The notes under the pieces: model-generated
Seen by the model: only the letters and a program-made list of their open reading frames with translations
Database searches by the model: none
Told to the model about the DNA's origin: nothing
Translations under genes and position numbers: made by a program
Part shown: positions 54,455-63,237 of the stretch, in pieces
Layout of the letters: every line of letters starts with the position of its first letter
How positions within the stretch are numbered: position 1 is the stretch's first letter
Source of the DNA: WHSW01 sp963705955
Lineage (GTDB): Bacteria; Actinomycetota; Thermoleophilia; Solirubrobacterales; 70-9
Assembly (NCBI GenBank): GCA_963705955.1
Contig: CAVPLH010000006.1
Span: forward strand, 558,001 to 622,000
Length of the DNA: 64,000 nucleotides
Direction of reading: 5' to 3'

Positions 54455-56502
54455 CCGCCCCTCTCGGAACGCGTCGACCGCCGCCTTCGCGTTCCCGGCC
54501 TCGGCCTCGAGCCGCGACAGCACCAGCCAGGTTCTCCAGTTGGTCGATTCCTTGACCGGTCGCGCGACGGGCTGCACGCGCCGCCGGTTCGGGCCGGCCG
54601 AGCCGCTCGAGCACGAGCGCCTTCTGCAGGTAGGGGGTCGCCGCGAAGGGCTCGATCGCGGCCGCGTCGTCGGCCTTCGCGAGCGCGTCGCGGAGGTCGC
54701 CTCGAGCGGCGTCCTGCTGGCTCTCGGTGATCGCGGTCGAGCCGGCGAGCGGCACGACGATCGCGATGATCGCCGCGACCGAGACGACGGCGACCGCGAC
54801 ACGCCCCGCGATGCCCGCGCGGCGCTCCCAGGTTCGCTCGGCGCGCCCTCGCCTCGCCGCCGGCGGCTGGCCGCCGGCGACCGCGATCGCGGCGAGCGTC
54901 ATGAAGACGACGCCGAAGACGCCGATCTCCCAGGTCCAATCGACGATCGCTCCGCCGACGAACGCCGCGCAGCCGGCGACAGCACCCGCGAGGCCGACGC
55001 GCAGGTCCGGCGGGGCGCGCAGGCACCTGAACGCCCCGATCCCGAGCACCCCGAGCGAGAAGCCGACGATGAGGACGAAGCCGACGATTCCGAGCTCGCC
55101 GAGCGTCTCCAGATAGAGGCTGTGGGCGTCGCGGATGAAGCCCGCGTAGCTGCCGTGTTGCGAGCCCACCAGAACTCGAACGTCCCGGGGCCGATCCCGG
55201 TCAGCGGCTTCGACTCGTTGGCGTCGATCGCCGACTGCCAGAACTGATAGCGGCCCGATCCGCTCAGGCTCAGGAGCTGAGTGCCGCGGGACTCGGTCGT
55301 CCCGGCGCCCCGCCGGGTTCTTGAACTCCTCCCAGCGGTCGGAGATCTCGCCGGGCACCCCGGCCGCGATCGCGATCACGCCGCCGACGATCAAGGCGGT
55401 GAGCGCGGTGGCGGTCAGCGCCTCGCGCGAGGGGCGCAGCCACCTCGGGCGGTCGGCGAACCGGGCGAGGAGTCCGATGCCGACGTGGGCGAGCGCGACC
55501 CCGGCACAGACGAGAACGATGATCAGCTCGAGCTCGCCGCCCTCTCGCAGCGCCGCCGGGTTGCCGAGGCCGCGGTCGAGCGCGTCGCGCTGCTCGACCG
55601 CGAGGAAGAGGAGCGCCGAGCCGGCGGCGGCGATCAGCAGGGTCACGAGCTTCGGCAGGCGGTCGGGCGCGAGCACGAAGAAGATCGCGAGCGTGATCGC
55701 GGCCAGCCCGACCGAGAGGCCCGAGGTCGTCAGCCACATGGTCAGCGCGACGATCGGAAGCGCCGCGGCGGCGAGCGCGCCGCCGACGTTCGTGCGGGCC
55801 CACGCGGTCGCCCCGAGGCAGAGCGGCAGGGCGATCCCGGCGAAGCGCGCCCAGCCCGCTCGAGTAGTTGATCGGGTAGGCGAGCCTGCTCTCGATCTTG
55901 ATCCCTTGCAGGAAGGCCCCGCCCTGCTGCTTCGGGAACCACGTCGGCTCGAGCCGCGAGAGGACCGCGATCCCGCAGACGACCACGACTCCCGTGGTCA
56001 CTCCGTTGAGCAGGTGGCGCCACCGCCCCTCGCCCTGGACGGCGAGGGCCAGGGCGAAGACCCCGAGGTAGGTGATGGTCCTGGCGAGCTCGATCGAGGT
56101 CCGCTCGGCGCTCTCGGTCCAGCTCAGCGAGATCGCGGTCCAGGCGGCGAACGCGGCGAGGACGATGAGTAGCGCGCGGCCCGCATTCGTCCCGCCGGCG
56201 ATCGGAAGCGCCCCGACGACGGTGCCGACGAGCAGCGTCCACCAGACGACGATTCCGATCTCGCTGCGCTCGACGATCCCGTACCCGCCGTTGTTGAGCC
56301 CGAGGTAGACGATCGCGACCGCCGGGACGAGCCAGGCGGCGAACCCCGCCGGATCGAGCCGCAGGGCGCCGAGCCCGGGGACGCGGAGGGTGGGCGGTTC
56401 GGAGGAGTAGGAGGTCGCGCGTCCGCTGCCGCTTCGGTGCTCGCCTACGATGTCAGCTTGTGCGTCGCTTCCCCGTAAGAATCTTGTGATCGCTGTGCGC
56501 AT
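54416..56502 (-). CDS. O-antigen-ligase-type membrane protein with helical C-terminal repeats (several frame breaks)
   Basis: About 690 residues after joining several breaks (near 55865, 55290, 55160 and 54540). It has some 12-14 membrane helices. Wzy_C/RfaL landmarks are LGLNNGGYGIVERSEIGIVV, RWRHLLNGVTTGVVVVCGIA and the long loop with HGSYAGFIRDAHSLYLETLG and ELGIVGFVLIVGFSLGVLGI. The last ~120 residues form helix pairs (LRDALAKADDAAAIEPFAAT, YLQKALVLERLGRPEPAA) like TPR repeats. The start is uncertain and overlaps the divergent gene. It ligates or polymerises lipid-linked glycan. Confidence 0.82.
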
Positions 56503-57030
56503 CTGCATTCTCTCGCTCGCCGGAGCCCTCCTGCTCGCCGTCGCCCCCGCGGCGGCCGTGGCGAAGCCCGGCTGCGGGGGCTCCGCGCCGGTGCCCGGCG
56601 GCTCGGAGATCGACCAGTATGCCCAGTCGATCCCCGGGGCGTGCGGCAACCAGGAGAACGGCACCCCACCGTCCGCGGCGGGGGATCCACCGGTGGAGGT
56701 GGGGGAGGGGGCGGCTCGGCGGGCACCGGGTCTCCGGCCGCATCTCCGATCTCATCGTCGACCCAGCAGCGGCTTCAGGACCTGGGGGCGGCCGGGCCGG
56801 CGACGCAGGCGCTCGCCGAGGCCAACGCGCCGCGCATCAAGGCGAACGACAAGGGCGGATCCGGCGGGTCGAGTGGGGGAGGGTCGAAGGCCGGCACCGC
56901 GATCGACACCCTGCTCGGCTCGGACAGCAGCGGCTCCGGGATGGGGATCGCCTTGCCGCTGATCCTGCTCGCGATCGCCGCCTGTGGGGTCCTGTACATC
57001 GTCCGCCGACGACTGGGTCAGCCCGGCTGA
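56495..57030 (+). CDS. Exported Gly-rich protein with C-terminal membrane anchor (frame break near 56680)
   Basis: About 178 residues. A signal peptide (VRICILSLAGALLLAVAPAA) is followed by a short Cys-containing segment (PGCGGSAPVPGGSEIDQYAQ, SIPGACGN). One base near 56680 leads into a Gly/Ser-rich stretch (GGGGGGGGSAGTGSPAASP). The end has a hydrophobic helix (GIALPLILLAIAACGVLYIV) with RRR after it, the layout of a surface protein anchored by its C-terminus. The start could also be ATG at 56450. I do not recognise the family. It precedes the glycoside hydrolase gene by 30 bases and may be co-transcribed with it. Confidence 0.6.
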
Positions 57031-57060
57031 GCCGGGTCTGAGCCGGAGGGAGCCGGCTTC

Positions 57061-58542
57061 ATGCACGATCAGGGACAACCACAGACGCCGGGCCGCAGCG
57101 CCCGGTTCCGAGCTCGAACGGTACGCCGCCATCTCGTGTCGGCGCTCGCCGCGCTTGCCCTCCTTCTCGTCCCGGCGTCTGCGGCACAGGCGGCGCGCCC
57201 GCTCGAGCTCGGCTTCACCAGCTTCAGCGACGGCCTGTTCGTGAACGCCGATCCGGCGGTCCGCAACCTCTGGCTCGGCCGAGCGACCGACGCCGGCGCC
57301 GGGATGGTGCTCCTGGGAGCGCACTGGCGCAACATCGCGCCGCAGAACCCGACGGCCGCCTTCGACCCCCGCGACCCCGCGAGCCCCGGCTACTCGTTTC
57401 AGACGCTGGACGCCGCGGTTCGCGACGCGACCGCCCACGGGTTGAAGGTGATGATCGTGGTTACCAATGCACCCAGCTGGGCCGAGGGCCCCGACAATCC
57501 GCACAACGGCCTCGTCGGAACCTGGAAGCCAAATCCCGGCGACGTCGCCGACTTCGGGACGGCGATCGCGACCCGCTACTCGGGCCGCTTCGTCGACCCG
57601 GCGAGCCCGCAATCCGGACCTCTGCCCGCCGTCCGGCTCTGGCAGCTGTGGGGGGAGCCGAACCTTTCGGTCAACCTCACACCGCAGTACGAGAACGGCA
57701 ACGCGGTCGCCGCCGAGGTGTACCGGCTGATGCTCAACGCCTTCTACCCGGCGGTGAAGGCGGTCGATCCACACAACAAGGTCGTCACCGGGGGCCTCGC
57801 TCCCTACGGCGATCCACCGGGCGGCTTCCGGTTCCGGACTCGCCCGCTCGCCTTCTTTCGCCAGCTCCTCTGCCTGCGCGGGCGCAAGCACCCGCACAAG
57901 ACGCAGTGCTCTGCGAAGCCGAGCTTCGACGTGCTCGCCGACAACCCGATCACGCTCGGGGGAGGGCCGCGGACGAGCGCGATCAATCCGGACGACGTCT
58001 CGAGCGCCGACCTCGGCAACGTCCGAGACGTACTGCGGGCCGCTGAGCGGGCGCACACGATCAATCCCGGTGGAAAGCACCCGCTGTGGGCGACCGAGTT
58101 CTGGTGGGCGAGCAATCCACCCGCGGCCGGCGGGGTCCGCCCGGCGCGACAGGCGCGCTGGGTCGAGGAATCGCTCTACCTCTACTGGAAGGCCGGCGCC
58201 AGTGCCGCGATCATGCTGCAGATCAAGGACAACGACCTCGAGTTCCTCGGCGGGACCGGCCTCTACTTCGCCGACGGCAGGCCGAAGCCGTCGCTGACCG
58301 CGTTTCGCTTTCCGTTCGTCGCCGAGCGCCGATCGAAACGGTCGGTCGCGCTCTGGGGCAAGGCTCCGACGGGCGGCAAGCTTCAGATCAGGCGCCGCTC
58401 GTCCGGTCACTGGCGGACGATCAAGAAGCTTCACGTGCGACGGGGGTCGGTGTTCTCGACCCGGGCTCGATTCCAGGGCGGCGCGAAGCTCGAGGCGCGG
58501 GTGGGCGGCCAGGAGAGCCTCGTCTGGAAGCTGGGTCATTGA
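57061..58542 (+). CDS. Secreted clan-A glycoside hydrolase-like protein (GH39/GH5-type fold)
   Basis: Intact 493-residue protein. A long N-terminal signal (LVSALAALALLLVPASAAQA) leads to a TIM-barrel domain. The acid/base Glu appears in LWQLWGEPNLSVNL near residue 200, and the nucleophile Glu candidate in LWATEFWWASNPP near 344, the strand-4/strand-7 spacing of clan A. GGLAPYGDPPGGFRF and SLYLYWKAGASAAIMLQIKD fit the same fold. The last ~90 residues form a small beta module (GKLQIRRRSSGHWRTIKKLH). Its place beside the ligase gene suggests trimming or release of the exported polymer. Confidence 0.84.
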   Translation: MHDQGQPQTPGRSARFRARTVRRHLVSALAALALLLVPASAAQAARPLELGFTSFSDGLFVNADPAVRNLWLGRATDAGAGMVLLGAHWRNIAPQNPTAAFDPRDPASPGYSFQTLDAAVRDATAHGLKVMIVVTNAPSWAEGPDNPHNGLVGTWKPNPGDVADFGTAIATRYSGRFVDPASPQSGPLPAVRLWQLWGEPNLSVNLTPQYENGNAVAAEVYRLMLNAFYPAVKAVDPHNKVVTGGLAPYGDPPGGFRFRTRPLAFFRQLLCLRGRKHPHKTQCSAKPSFDVLADNPITLGGGPRTSAINPDDVSSADLGNVRDVLRAAERAHTINPGGKHPLWATEFWWASNPPAAGGVRPARQARWVEESLYLYWKAGASAAIMLQIKDNDLEFLGGTGLYFADGRPKPSLTAFRFPFVAERRSKRSVALWGKAPTGGKLQIRRRSSGHWRTIKKLHVRRGSVFSTRARFQGGAKLEARVGGQESLVWKLGH

Positions 58543-58544
58543 AC

Positions 58545-58580
58545 CCGACCTGACCTCGCGGTCGACCGCGCCGGGGTCGG
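58545..58580. terminator. Nested inverted repeats between convergent genes
   Basis: CCGACC (58545-58550) pairs with GGTCGG (58575-58580), and the palindrome GCGGTCGACCGC (58558-58569) lies inside. The 38-base gap between two convergent stops is almost filled by these structures, so a bidirectional terminator is likely. Confidence 0.5.
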
Positions 58581-59322
58581 CTAGATGCGTACGGCGACGA
58601 GCCCGACGGCGAGCAGGGGCAAGGCGATCGAGATCGCCCGCAGCGCCGCGTCCAGGGGCGCAGCGAGGGTGGCCGCGCTGAGCTCGCGGACGGTGCCGTC
58701 GCCGAGCCGCTGTTCGCCCTCTACCGACGCCGTCGCGCCGCCGCAGCTCACGGACCGGCGTCGAGAGCCGCCGCTGGGCCACCGTGAGCCCGAAGCAGCC
58801 GAGCACCACGCCCGCCGCGGCCAGCGCGTCCGCGACGCTGCCGACCGAGAGCGCGTTCGACCACCAGCCCGTCAGCGCGGGAAACGCCCCCCAGGTGGCT
58901 GCGAACCAGAAGTCGGTGTGGAAGCGCCCGCCGAACAGCTCCAGGTTGTAGGCGAGGACCGCAAACCCGCCGCCGACCACGAAGGGAATCAGCGTCGCGG
59001 AGACCGTGATGATCCCGGCGACCCCGATCGCCAGCGCCCCGGCGAGGCCGACGGCAGCCAGGGCGATCAGCGACCGGTCGGAGAGCCGGGTTCGGAGCGG
59101 ACGCCCGGCGAGCTCGTCGAGCGCATGAGCGCTCACTCCGACCGCGAGAAAGAACGCCGCAAGCGCGGCGACGAGGCGGTCGGCGTAGATCTGCGGCGCG
59201 GCCGCCGCCCCGAGGGCGACGTAGCTCAGATGCCAGACGGTGTACGGGGGGTGGAGGAGCGTCGCGAGGTCCCGCCAGCCGCCGGGCGCGAGCGCGTAGA
59301 AGGCGGGGCGATCAGTCGCCAT
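58581..59322 (-). CDS. UbiA-like membrane prenyltransferase-fold protein (frame break near 58740)
   Basis: About 246 residues after repair near 58740. It starts MATDRPAFYALAPGGWRDLA and has 6-7 membrane helices. VGVSAHALDELAGRPLRTRL matches the first Asp-rich loop of a UbiA branch (DExxGRP in place of NDxxDxxxD), and VLAYNLELFGGRFHTDFWFA matches the second. The last helix is ISIALPLLAVGLVAVRI. It overlaps the methyltransferase gene by 11 bases, a pairing reminiscent of menaquinone or tetraether-type lipid modification, but the product is not predictable. It is not MenA itself, which has the full motif. Confidence 0.72.
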
Positions 59323-60043
59323 CGCGGGTTCCCCAGACGACGACGCCCCCGCCGAGGCTCATCAGCCGCGCGGTGACGGTCGCGATGCCCGCCCGCCGCC
59401 ACATCGCCAGCTGCGACTCGAGCGGATGACGGGCGTAGAAGCCCTCGATGCTCGGGCCGAGGAAGCGGCCGACATCGAACCATTCGCGTCCCGCCAGCCG
59501 GCCGAGCGCCGGCAGCCCGACGCGGGTGTAGAGGCGCCAGGGCCAGCGCCACACTCCGCCGGGGACGGCGAACTCCAGGCACGCGATCCTGCCGCCAGGC
59601 CGGACGACCCGGGTCAGCTCGGCCAGCGTCGCCGCCGGGTCGTCGACGTAGCGCAGCAGGTAGGTGAAGGTCAGGTGGTCGAACTCCCCGTCCTCGAACG
59701 GCAATGACTCCGCCTCCCCGGCGACCAGCTCGATCCGGTCGGCGAGCGCCGGGTCGGCAGCGAGCCTGTGGCGCGCCCGCTCGAGCATCGCCGCGCTCTG
59801 GTCGAGCCCGACCACGCTGCACCCGTATCTGCGCACCAGCTCGGCGGCGACGAGGCCGGTCCCGGTCGCGACGTCGAGGACGCGCTCGTCGGCGCGCGCG
59901 CCCACCGTCGCGACCATCGCCCGTCGCCAGCGTGGGTCCTGGAAGAAGCTCAGCGCAGCACCGAGCTCGTCGTAGCGGCGCGGCAGCTCCTCGAACAGCT
60001 CCAATGCGTGCTGCTTTCGCGGCGAGCGCGGCGCCGGGCTCAT
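59312..60043 (-). CDS. UbiE/MenG-type methyltransferase
   Basis: Intact protein, 243 residues from ATG at 60043. It has the UbiE start LFEELPRRYDELGAALSFFQ. The SAM motif is RVLDVATGTGLVAAELVRRY, then LPFEDGEFDHLTFTYLLRYV, RVVRPGGRIACLEFAVPGG and WLYTR-type helices. The family methylates quinone or lipid precursors. Coupled by overlap with the UbiA-like gene, it probably acts on the same lipid product (inference). It is divergent from the selenium-binding protein gene. Confidence 0.88.
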   Translation of the reverse strand: MSPAPRSPRKQHALELFEELPRRYDELGAALSFFQDPRWRRAMVATVGARADERVLDVATGTGLVAAELVRRYGCSVVGLDQSAAMLERARHRLAADPALADRIELVAGEAESLPFEDGEFDHLTFTYLLRYVDDPAATLAELTRVVRPGGRIACLEFAVPGGVWRWPWRLYTRVGLPALGRLAGREWFDVGRFLGPSIEGFYARHPLESQLAMWRRAGIATVTARLMSLGGGVVVWGTRDGD

Positions 60044-60092
60044 CGCTGCATCTTCCCGAAGCCGTTGAGGCGCCGTTGGAATCTCGACACGG

Positions 60093-60120
60093 TTGACCCT
60101 GCTCGAGGCGCGGATAGAGT
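60093..60120 (+). promoter_or_regulatory. Promoter with TTGACC and TAGAGT boxes
   Basis: TTGACC (60093-60098) and TAGAGT (60115-60120) are spaced by 16 bases. The mRNA would have a ~60-base leader with GGAAAGGA before the ATG at 60186. Confidence 0.6.
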
Positions 60121-60185
60121 GACACTTGCCCAGAATTCCGTCTCGCCCGCGATCCGAACGCGCCGGGCGAGGAAAGGACGCTACG

Positions 60186-61531
60186 ATGAGCGACACGCAT
60201 GAGCGGCGCCCCGGCGCCTCGCTGTACGCCTCTCCCGAGGAGGCGATGCAAGCCCCGGCCGAGGAGTTCCTCTACCTCGCCTGCCTGCACGAGGGCACCG
60301 GCGTCGACGCGCCCGACTTCCTCGCCGTCGTCGACGCCGAGGAGGGCCGGATCGTCCACGAGATGCCGATGCCGAACGTCGGCGACGAGCTCCACCACTT
60401 CGGCTGGAACCGCTGCAGCTCGGCCTGTCACGGGCCCGATCGCTCGCACCTGATCGTCCCCGGCTTTCGCTCCTCGCGCCTTCACGTCGTCGACGTCGCC
60501 AGCGATCCGCGACGGCCGCGGATCGAGAAGGTGATCGAGCCCGACGAGGTCGTCGAGGCGACCGGCTACACGCGCCCGCACACGGTCCACTGCATGCCCG
60601 GCGACAACGTCGTGATCTCGATGCTCGGCGACGCCGACGGCAACGGCTCCGGTGGGTTCGCGGTCCTCGACGCCCGCACGTTCGAGCTCAAGGGCCGCTG
60701 GGAGAACGGCGGCGAGATCCCCGCCGCTCAACTACGACTTCTGGTACCAGCCGCGCAAGGACGTCCTCGTCTCCTCCGAGTTCGGCGAGCCGAACGCATA
60801 CGAGGGCGGCTTCGACATCGACGACGTGACGGCGGGCCGCTACGGCCACCGGCTCCACTTCTGGAACCTCGGCGAGCGCCGGCTCGAACAGAGCGTCGAG
60901 CTCGGCGACACCGGCCTGATCCCGCTCGAGGTCCGGTGGCTCCACGACCCCGAGGCCGAGAGCGGCTTCGTCGGCGCCGCGCTCTCGAGCATCGATGCTG
61001 GCACTGGCACCGCCAGAACGGCGGCTGGGGCGCCGAGCCGGTGATCGAGGTCGAGAACGTCGAGCTCGAGGGCTGGCCGCTTCCCGGGTGGCGTGCCCGG
61101 GCTGATCACCGACCTGGTCCTCTCGATGGACGACCGGTTCCTCTACTTCTCGGACTGGCTGCACGGCGACCTGCGCCAGTACGACGTCTCCGATCCGGCG
61201 AATCCGCGGCTCACCGGCCAGCTCTGGCTCGGCGGGCTGCTGGGGAATGCGAGCGACGCCGGCGCGTGAGCTGAGCGGCGGGCCGCAGATGCTGCAGCTG
61301 TCCTACGACGGGCGCCGCCTCTACGTCACCAACTCGCTCTATTCGACCTGGGACAACCAGTTCTACCCGGAGCTTCGCTCGTGGCTTCTGCGCGTCAACT
61401 GCGACCCCGACGGTGGGATGGAGGTCGACCCCGACTTCTTCGTCGACTTCCACGACCGCGAGCAGGGACCGGCGAGGGCGCACGAGGTCCGCCTCGACGG
61501 CGGCGACTGCACTACGGAGATATTCGCCTGA
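60186..61531 (+). CDS. Selenium-binding protein/methanethiol oxidase family protein (several frame breaks)
   Basis: About 445 residues when breaks near 60728, 60995, 61085 and 61245 are closed. The family motif HHFGWNRCSSACHG near residue 77 contains the Cys pair linked to selenium/copper chemistry. HLIVPGFRSSRLHVVDVASD, TGYTRPHTVHCMPGDNVVIS and NYDFWYQPRKDVLVSSEFGE follow, with HHF and HTVH supplying metal-binding His. The C-terminal blades include LSMDDRFLYFSDWLHGDLRQ and LSYDGRRLYVTNSLYSTWD. Family members oxidise methanethiol or act as stress proteins. ATG at 60186 has a clear ribosome-binding site. Confidence 0.88.
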
Positions 61532-61565
61532 GCGCCGCTCCGGTGCGGATATGGCGGCGGACGGG

Positions 61566-61571
61566 TAGTCT
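61566..61571 (+). promoter_or_regulatory. Probable -10 box TAGTCT
   Basis: TAGTCT ends nine bases before ATG at 61581, with no ribosome-binding site, consistent with a leaderless transcript of the phosphatase gene. Confidence 0.35.
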
Positions 61572-61580
61572 CACCGACCG

Positions 61581-62378
61581 ATGGCCCGCCGCCGCCTCCG
61601 CGCCCTGATCCTGCTGGCAACCGGGTTCGCGCTCGGCGCGATCGCGGTCGGCGGTGCGTTCGCCGCCCGATACGACACCTCGGACGGGACCGAGGTCACC
61701 TCGATCAACCTCACCGGCGCCGGGCTGCCGAACCTCGGCGCGGAGTCCACGTACGGGGTCGCCGAGCTTCCGGGCACGATCCGCGCCTACCACGACTCCG
61801 GGCGCTACGACCAGGAGCTCAACGAGGTCGACGCGAAGGCGAAGCGCTCGCTCGGAAACCAGCTGCGGCGGCTGCGCGAATCCCCGGGCCCGGGCCACTA
61901 CTCGGCATGCTCGAAGAAGGGGACGCACTGCCACGCGGTCAAGCCGGCGATCGTCCTCGACATCGACGAGACCTCGCTCTCCAACTACACCGGGCTCAAC
62001 GCGGCCTCGTTCAGCTCGGCCGGCCTCGTCCCAGGCGCCGTCGCCGGCAACGACCCGGCGATCCAGCCGACCCTCGACCTCTATTCCTATGCGCGCTCGC
62101 AGGGGGTCGCCGCCTTCTTCATCACCGGCCGCCCGGACGCCGTCCGCGGCTCGACCGACTCCAACCTCCAGTCTGTCGGCTACACGCAGGGCTACACGCT
62201 GATCACGAAGCCGGGCGGGCTCGAGACGATCGAGTACAAGAGCGGCGAGCGAGCGAAGATCGAGGACGAGATGGGGTTCACGATCCTCGTCAACGTCGGC
62301 GATCAGGACTCCGATCTCGCGGGCGGGCACGCGGTGCGCCCGTTCAAGCTCCCGAACCCGATGTACTACATCCCCTGA
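61581..62378 (+). CDS. Exported HAD-superfamily acid phosphatase (class B type)
   Basis: Intact 265-residue protein. The N-terminal signal or anchor is LRALILLATGFALGAIAVGG. HAD motif I is AIVLDIDETSLSN (two catalytic Asp), motif II is FFITGRPD, and motif III/IV is INVGD-like LVNVGDQDSDLAGG. SACSKKGTHCHAVKP has two Cys near motif I, probably a disulfide. Plant-type/class B acid phosphatases of this layout scavenge phosphate from nucleotides or sugar phosphates outside the cell. It is convergent with the hydrolase gene, eight bases away. Confidence 0.87.
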   Translation: MARRRLRALILLATGFALGAIAVGGAFAARYDTSDGTEVTSINLTGAGLPNLGAESTYGVAELPGTIRAYHDSGRYDQELNEVDAKAKRSLGNQLRRLRESPGPGHYSACSKKGTHCHAVKPAIVLDIDETSLSNYTGLNAASFSSAGLVPGAVAGNDPAIQPTLDLYSYARSQGVAAFFITGRPDAVRGSTDSNLQSVGYTQGYTLITKPGGLETIEYKSGERAKIEDEMGFTILVNVGDQDSDLAGGHAVRPFKLPNPMYYIP

Positions 62379-62386
62379 GCCGCTGT

Positions 62387-63139
62387 TCAGGCGGCGAGGA
62401 AGTCGAGGATCTCGCGGGCGCAGCGCTCCGGCTGCTCGTCGTAGACGAAGTGCCCCGCGCCCTCGATCACGACGAGCCGCGAGCCCGGGATCTCGCGCTC
62501 GAACCGGCGCGCGCCGGCGAGCGGGGCGAACGGATCGGCCTCGCCCCAAAGGAGCAGCGTCGGGGCGCCGATCTCCGCCAGCTTTCCCTGCCACGGCTCG
62601 AGCTTGGCGAAGTCCATCGAGCGGTAGAACTCGAGCGTCGCCCGCTGTCCGCGACCGGCGGCGAACGGCGCCCAGTAGGCGTCGACCGTGGCGTCGTCGA
62701 AGACCTGCTCCCCGGTCGCGCGCAGCAACCCGGCAAACCCGTCGCGGTCGAGCGCACCGAGGATCTCCTCGCCCTGCTCGCCGCGCACCGCCTCGGCCAT
62801 CCCGTGCCACTTGCCGTCGGCGAAGAAGCCGGTGTCGCTGATCACCAGCGCCTCGATCCGGTCCGGGTGGTCGCAGGCCCAGGCGAGGCCGACGAAGCCG
62901 CCCCAGTCGTGGACGACGAGCGCGACGCGGCCGAGGTCGAGCCCGGCCATGAAGCGGTCGAAAGCCTCGAGGTTGCGCTCGAAGGTCGCCGGCCCGCGGT
63001 CGGTCGAGTCGCCGAGGCCGAACAGGTCGGGCGCGACGCAGCGCCTTCCGGCTCCGGCAAGAGCCTCCATCAGCGGGCACCACATCCGCGAGCTCTCGGG
63101 GAATCCGTGGACGAGCACGACCGGCGTCGGCCTCGGCAT
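62387..63139 (-). CDS. Alpha/beta hydrolase, haloalkane-dehalogenase-like
   Basis: Intact 250-residue protein. HGFPESSRMWCPL gives the oxyanion segment, and the nucleophile elbow ALVVHDWGGFVGLAWAC has Asp rather than Ser, as in haloalkane dehalogenases and epoxide hydrolases. LLLWGEADPF supplies an acid, and GAGHFVYDEQPERCA the catalytic His. PDLFGLGDST is the usual cap-side motif. The halide-binding Trp next to the nucleophile (DWGG) is present, but the substrate remains open. It stands alone between convergent and divergent neighbours. Confidence 0.87.
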   Translation of the reverse strand: MPRPTPVVLVHGFPESSRMWCPLMEALAGAGRRCVAPDLFGLGDSTDRGPATFERNLEAFDRFMAGLDLGRVALVVHDWGGFVGLAWACDHPDRIEALVISDTGFFADGKWHGMAEAVRGEQGEEILGALDRDGFAGLLRATGEQVFDDATVDAYWAPFAAGRGQRATLEFYRSMDFAKLEPWQGKLAEIGAPTLLLWGEADPFAPLAGARRFEREIPGSRLVVIEGAGHFVYDEQPERCAREILDFLAA

Positions 63140-63225
63140 CGTCCGGTTCGCACCTCCCGGTAGGCGATCTCTCCGGCGCGGCGCAGCTCGACCGAGGACA
63201 CGGCGGCACCCTACCGGTGACCGTC

Positions 63226-63231
63226 TAGGGT
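63226..63231 (+). promoter_or_regulatory. Probable -10 box TAGGGT for a leaderless mRNA
   Basis: TAGGGT ends six bases before ATG at 63238. Nothing like a ribosome-binding site lies between, so transcription likely starts at the ATG. Confidence 0.4.
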
Positions 63232-63237
63232 GACGGG

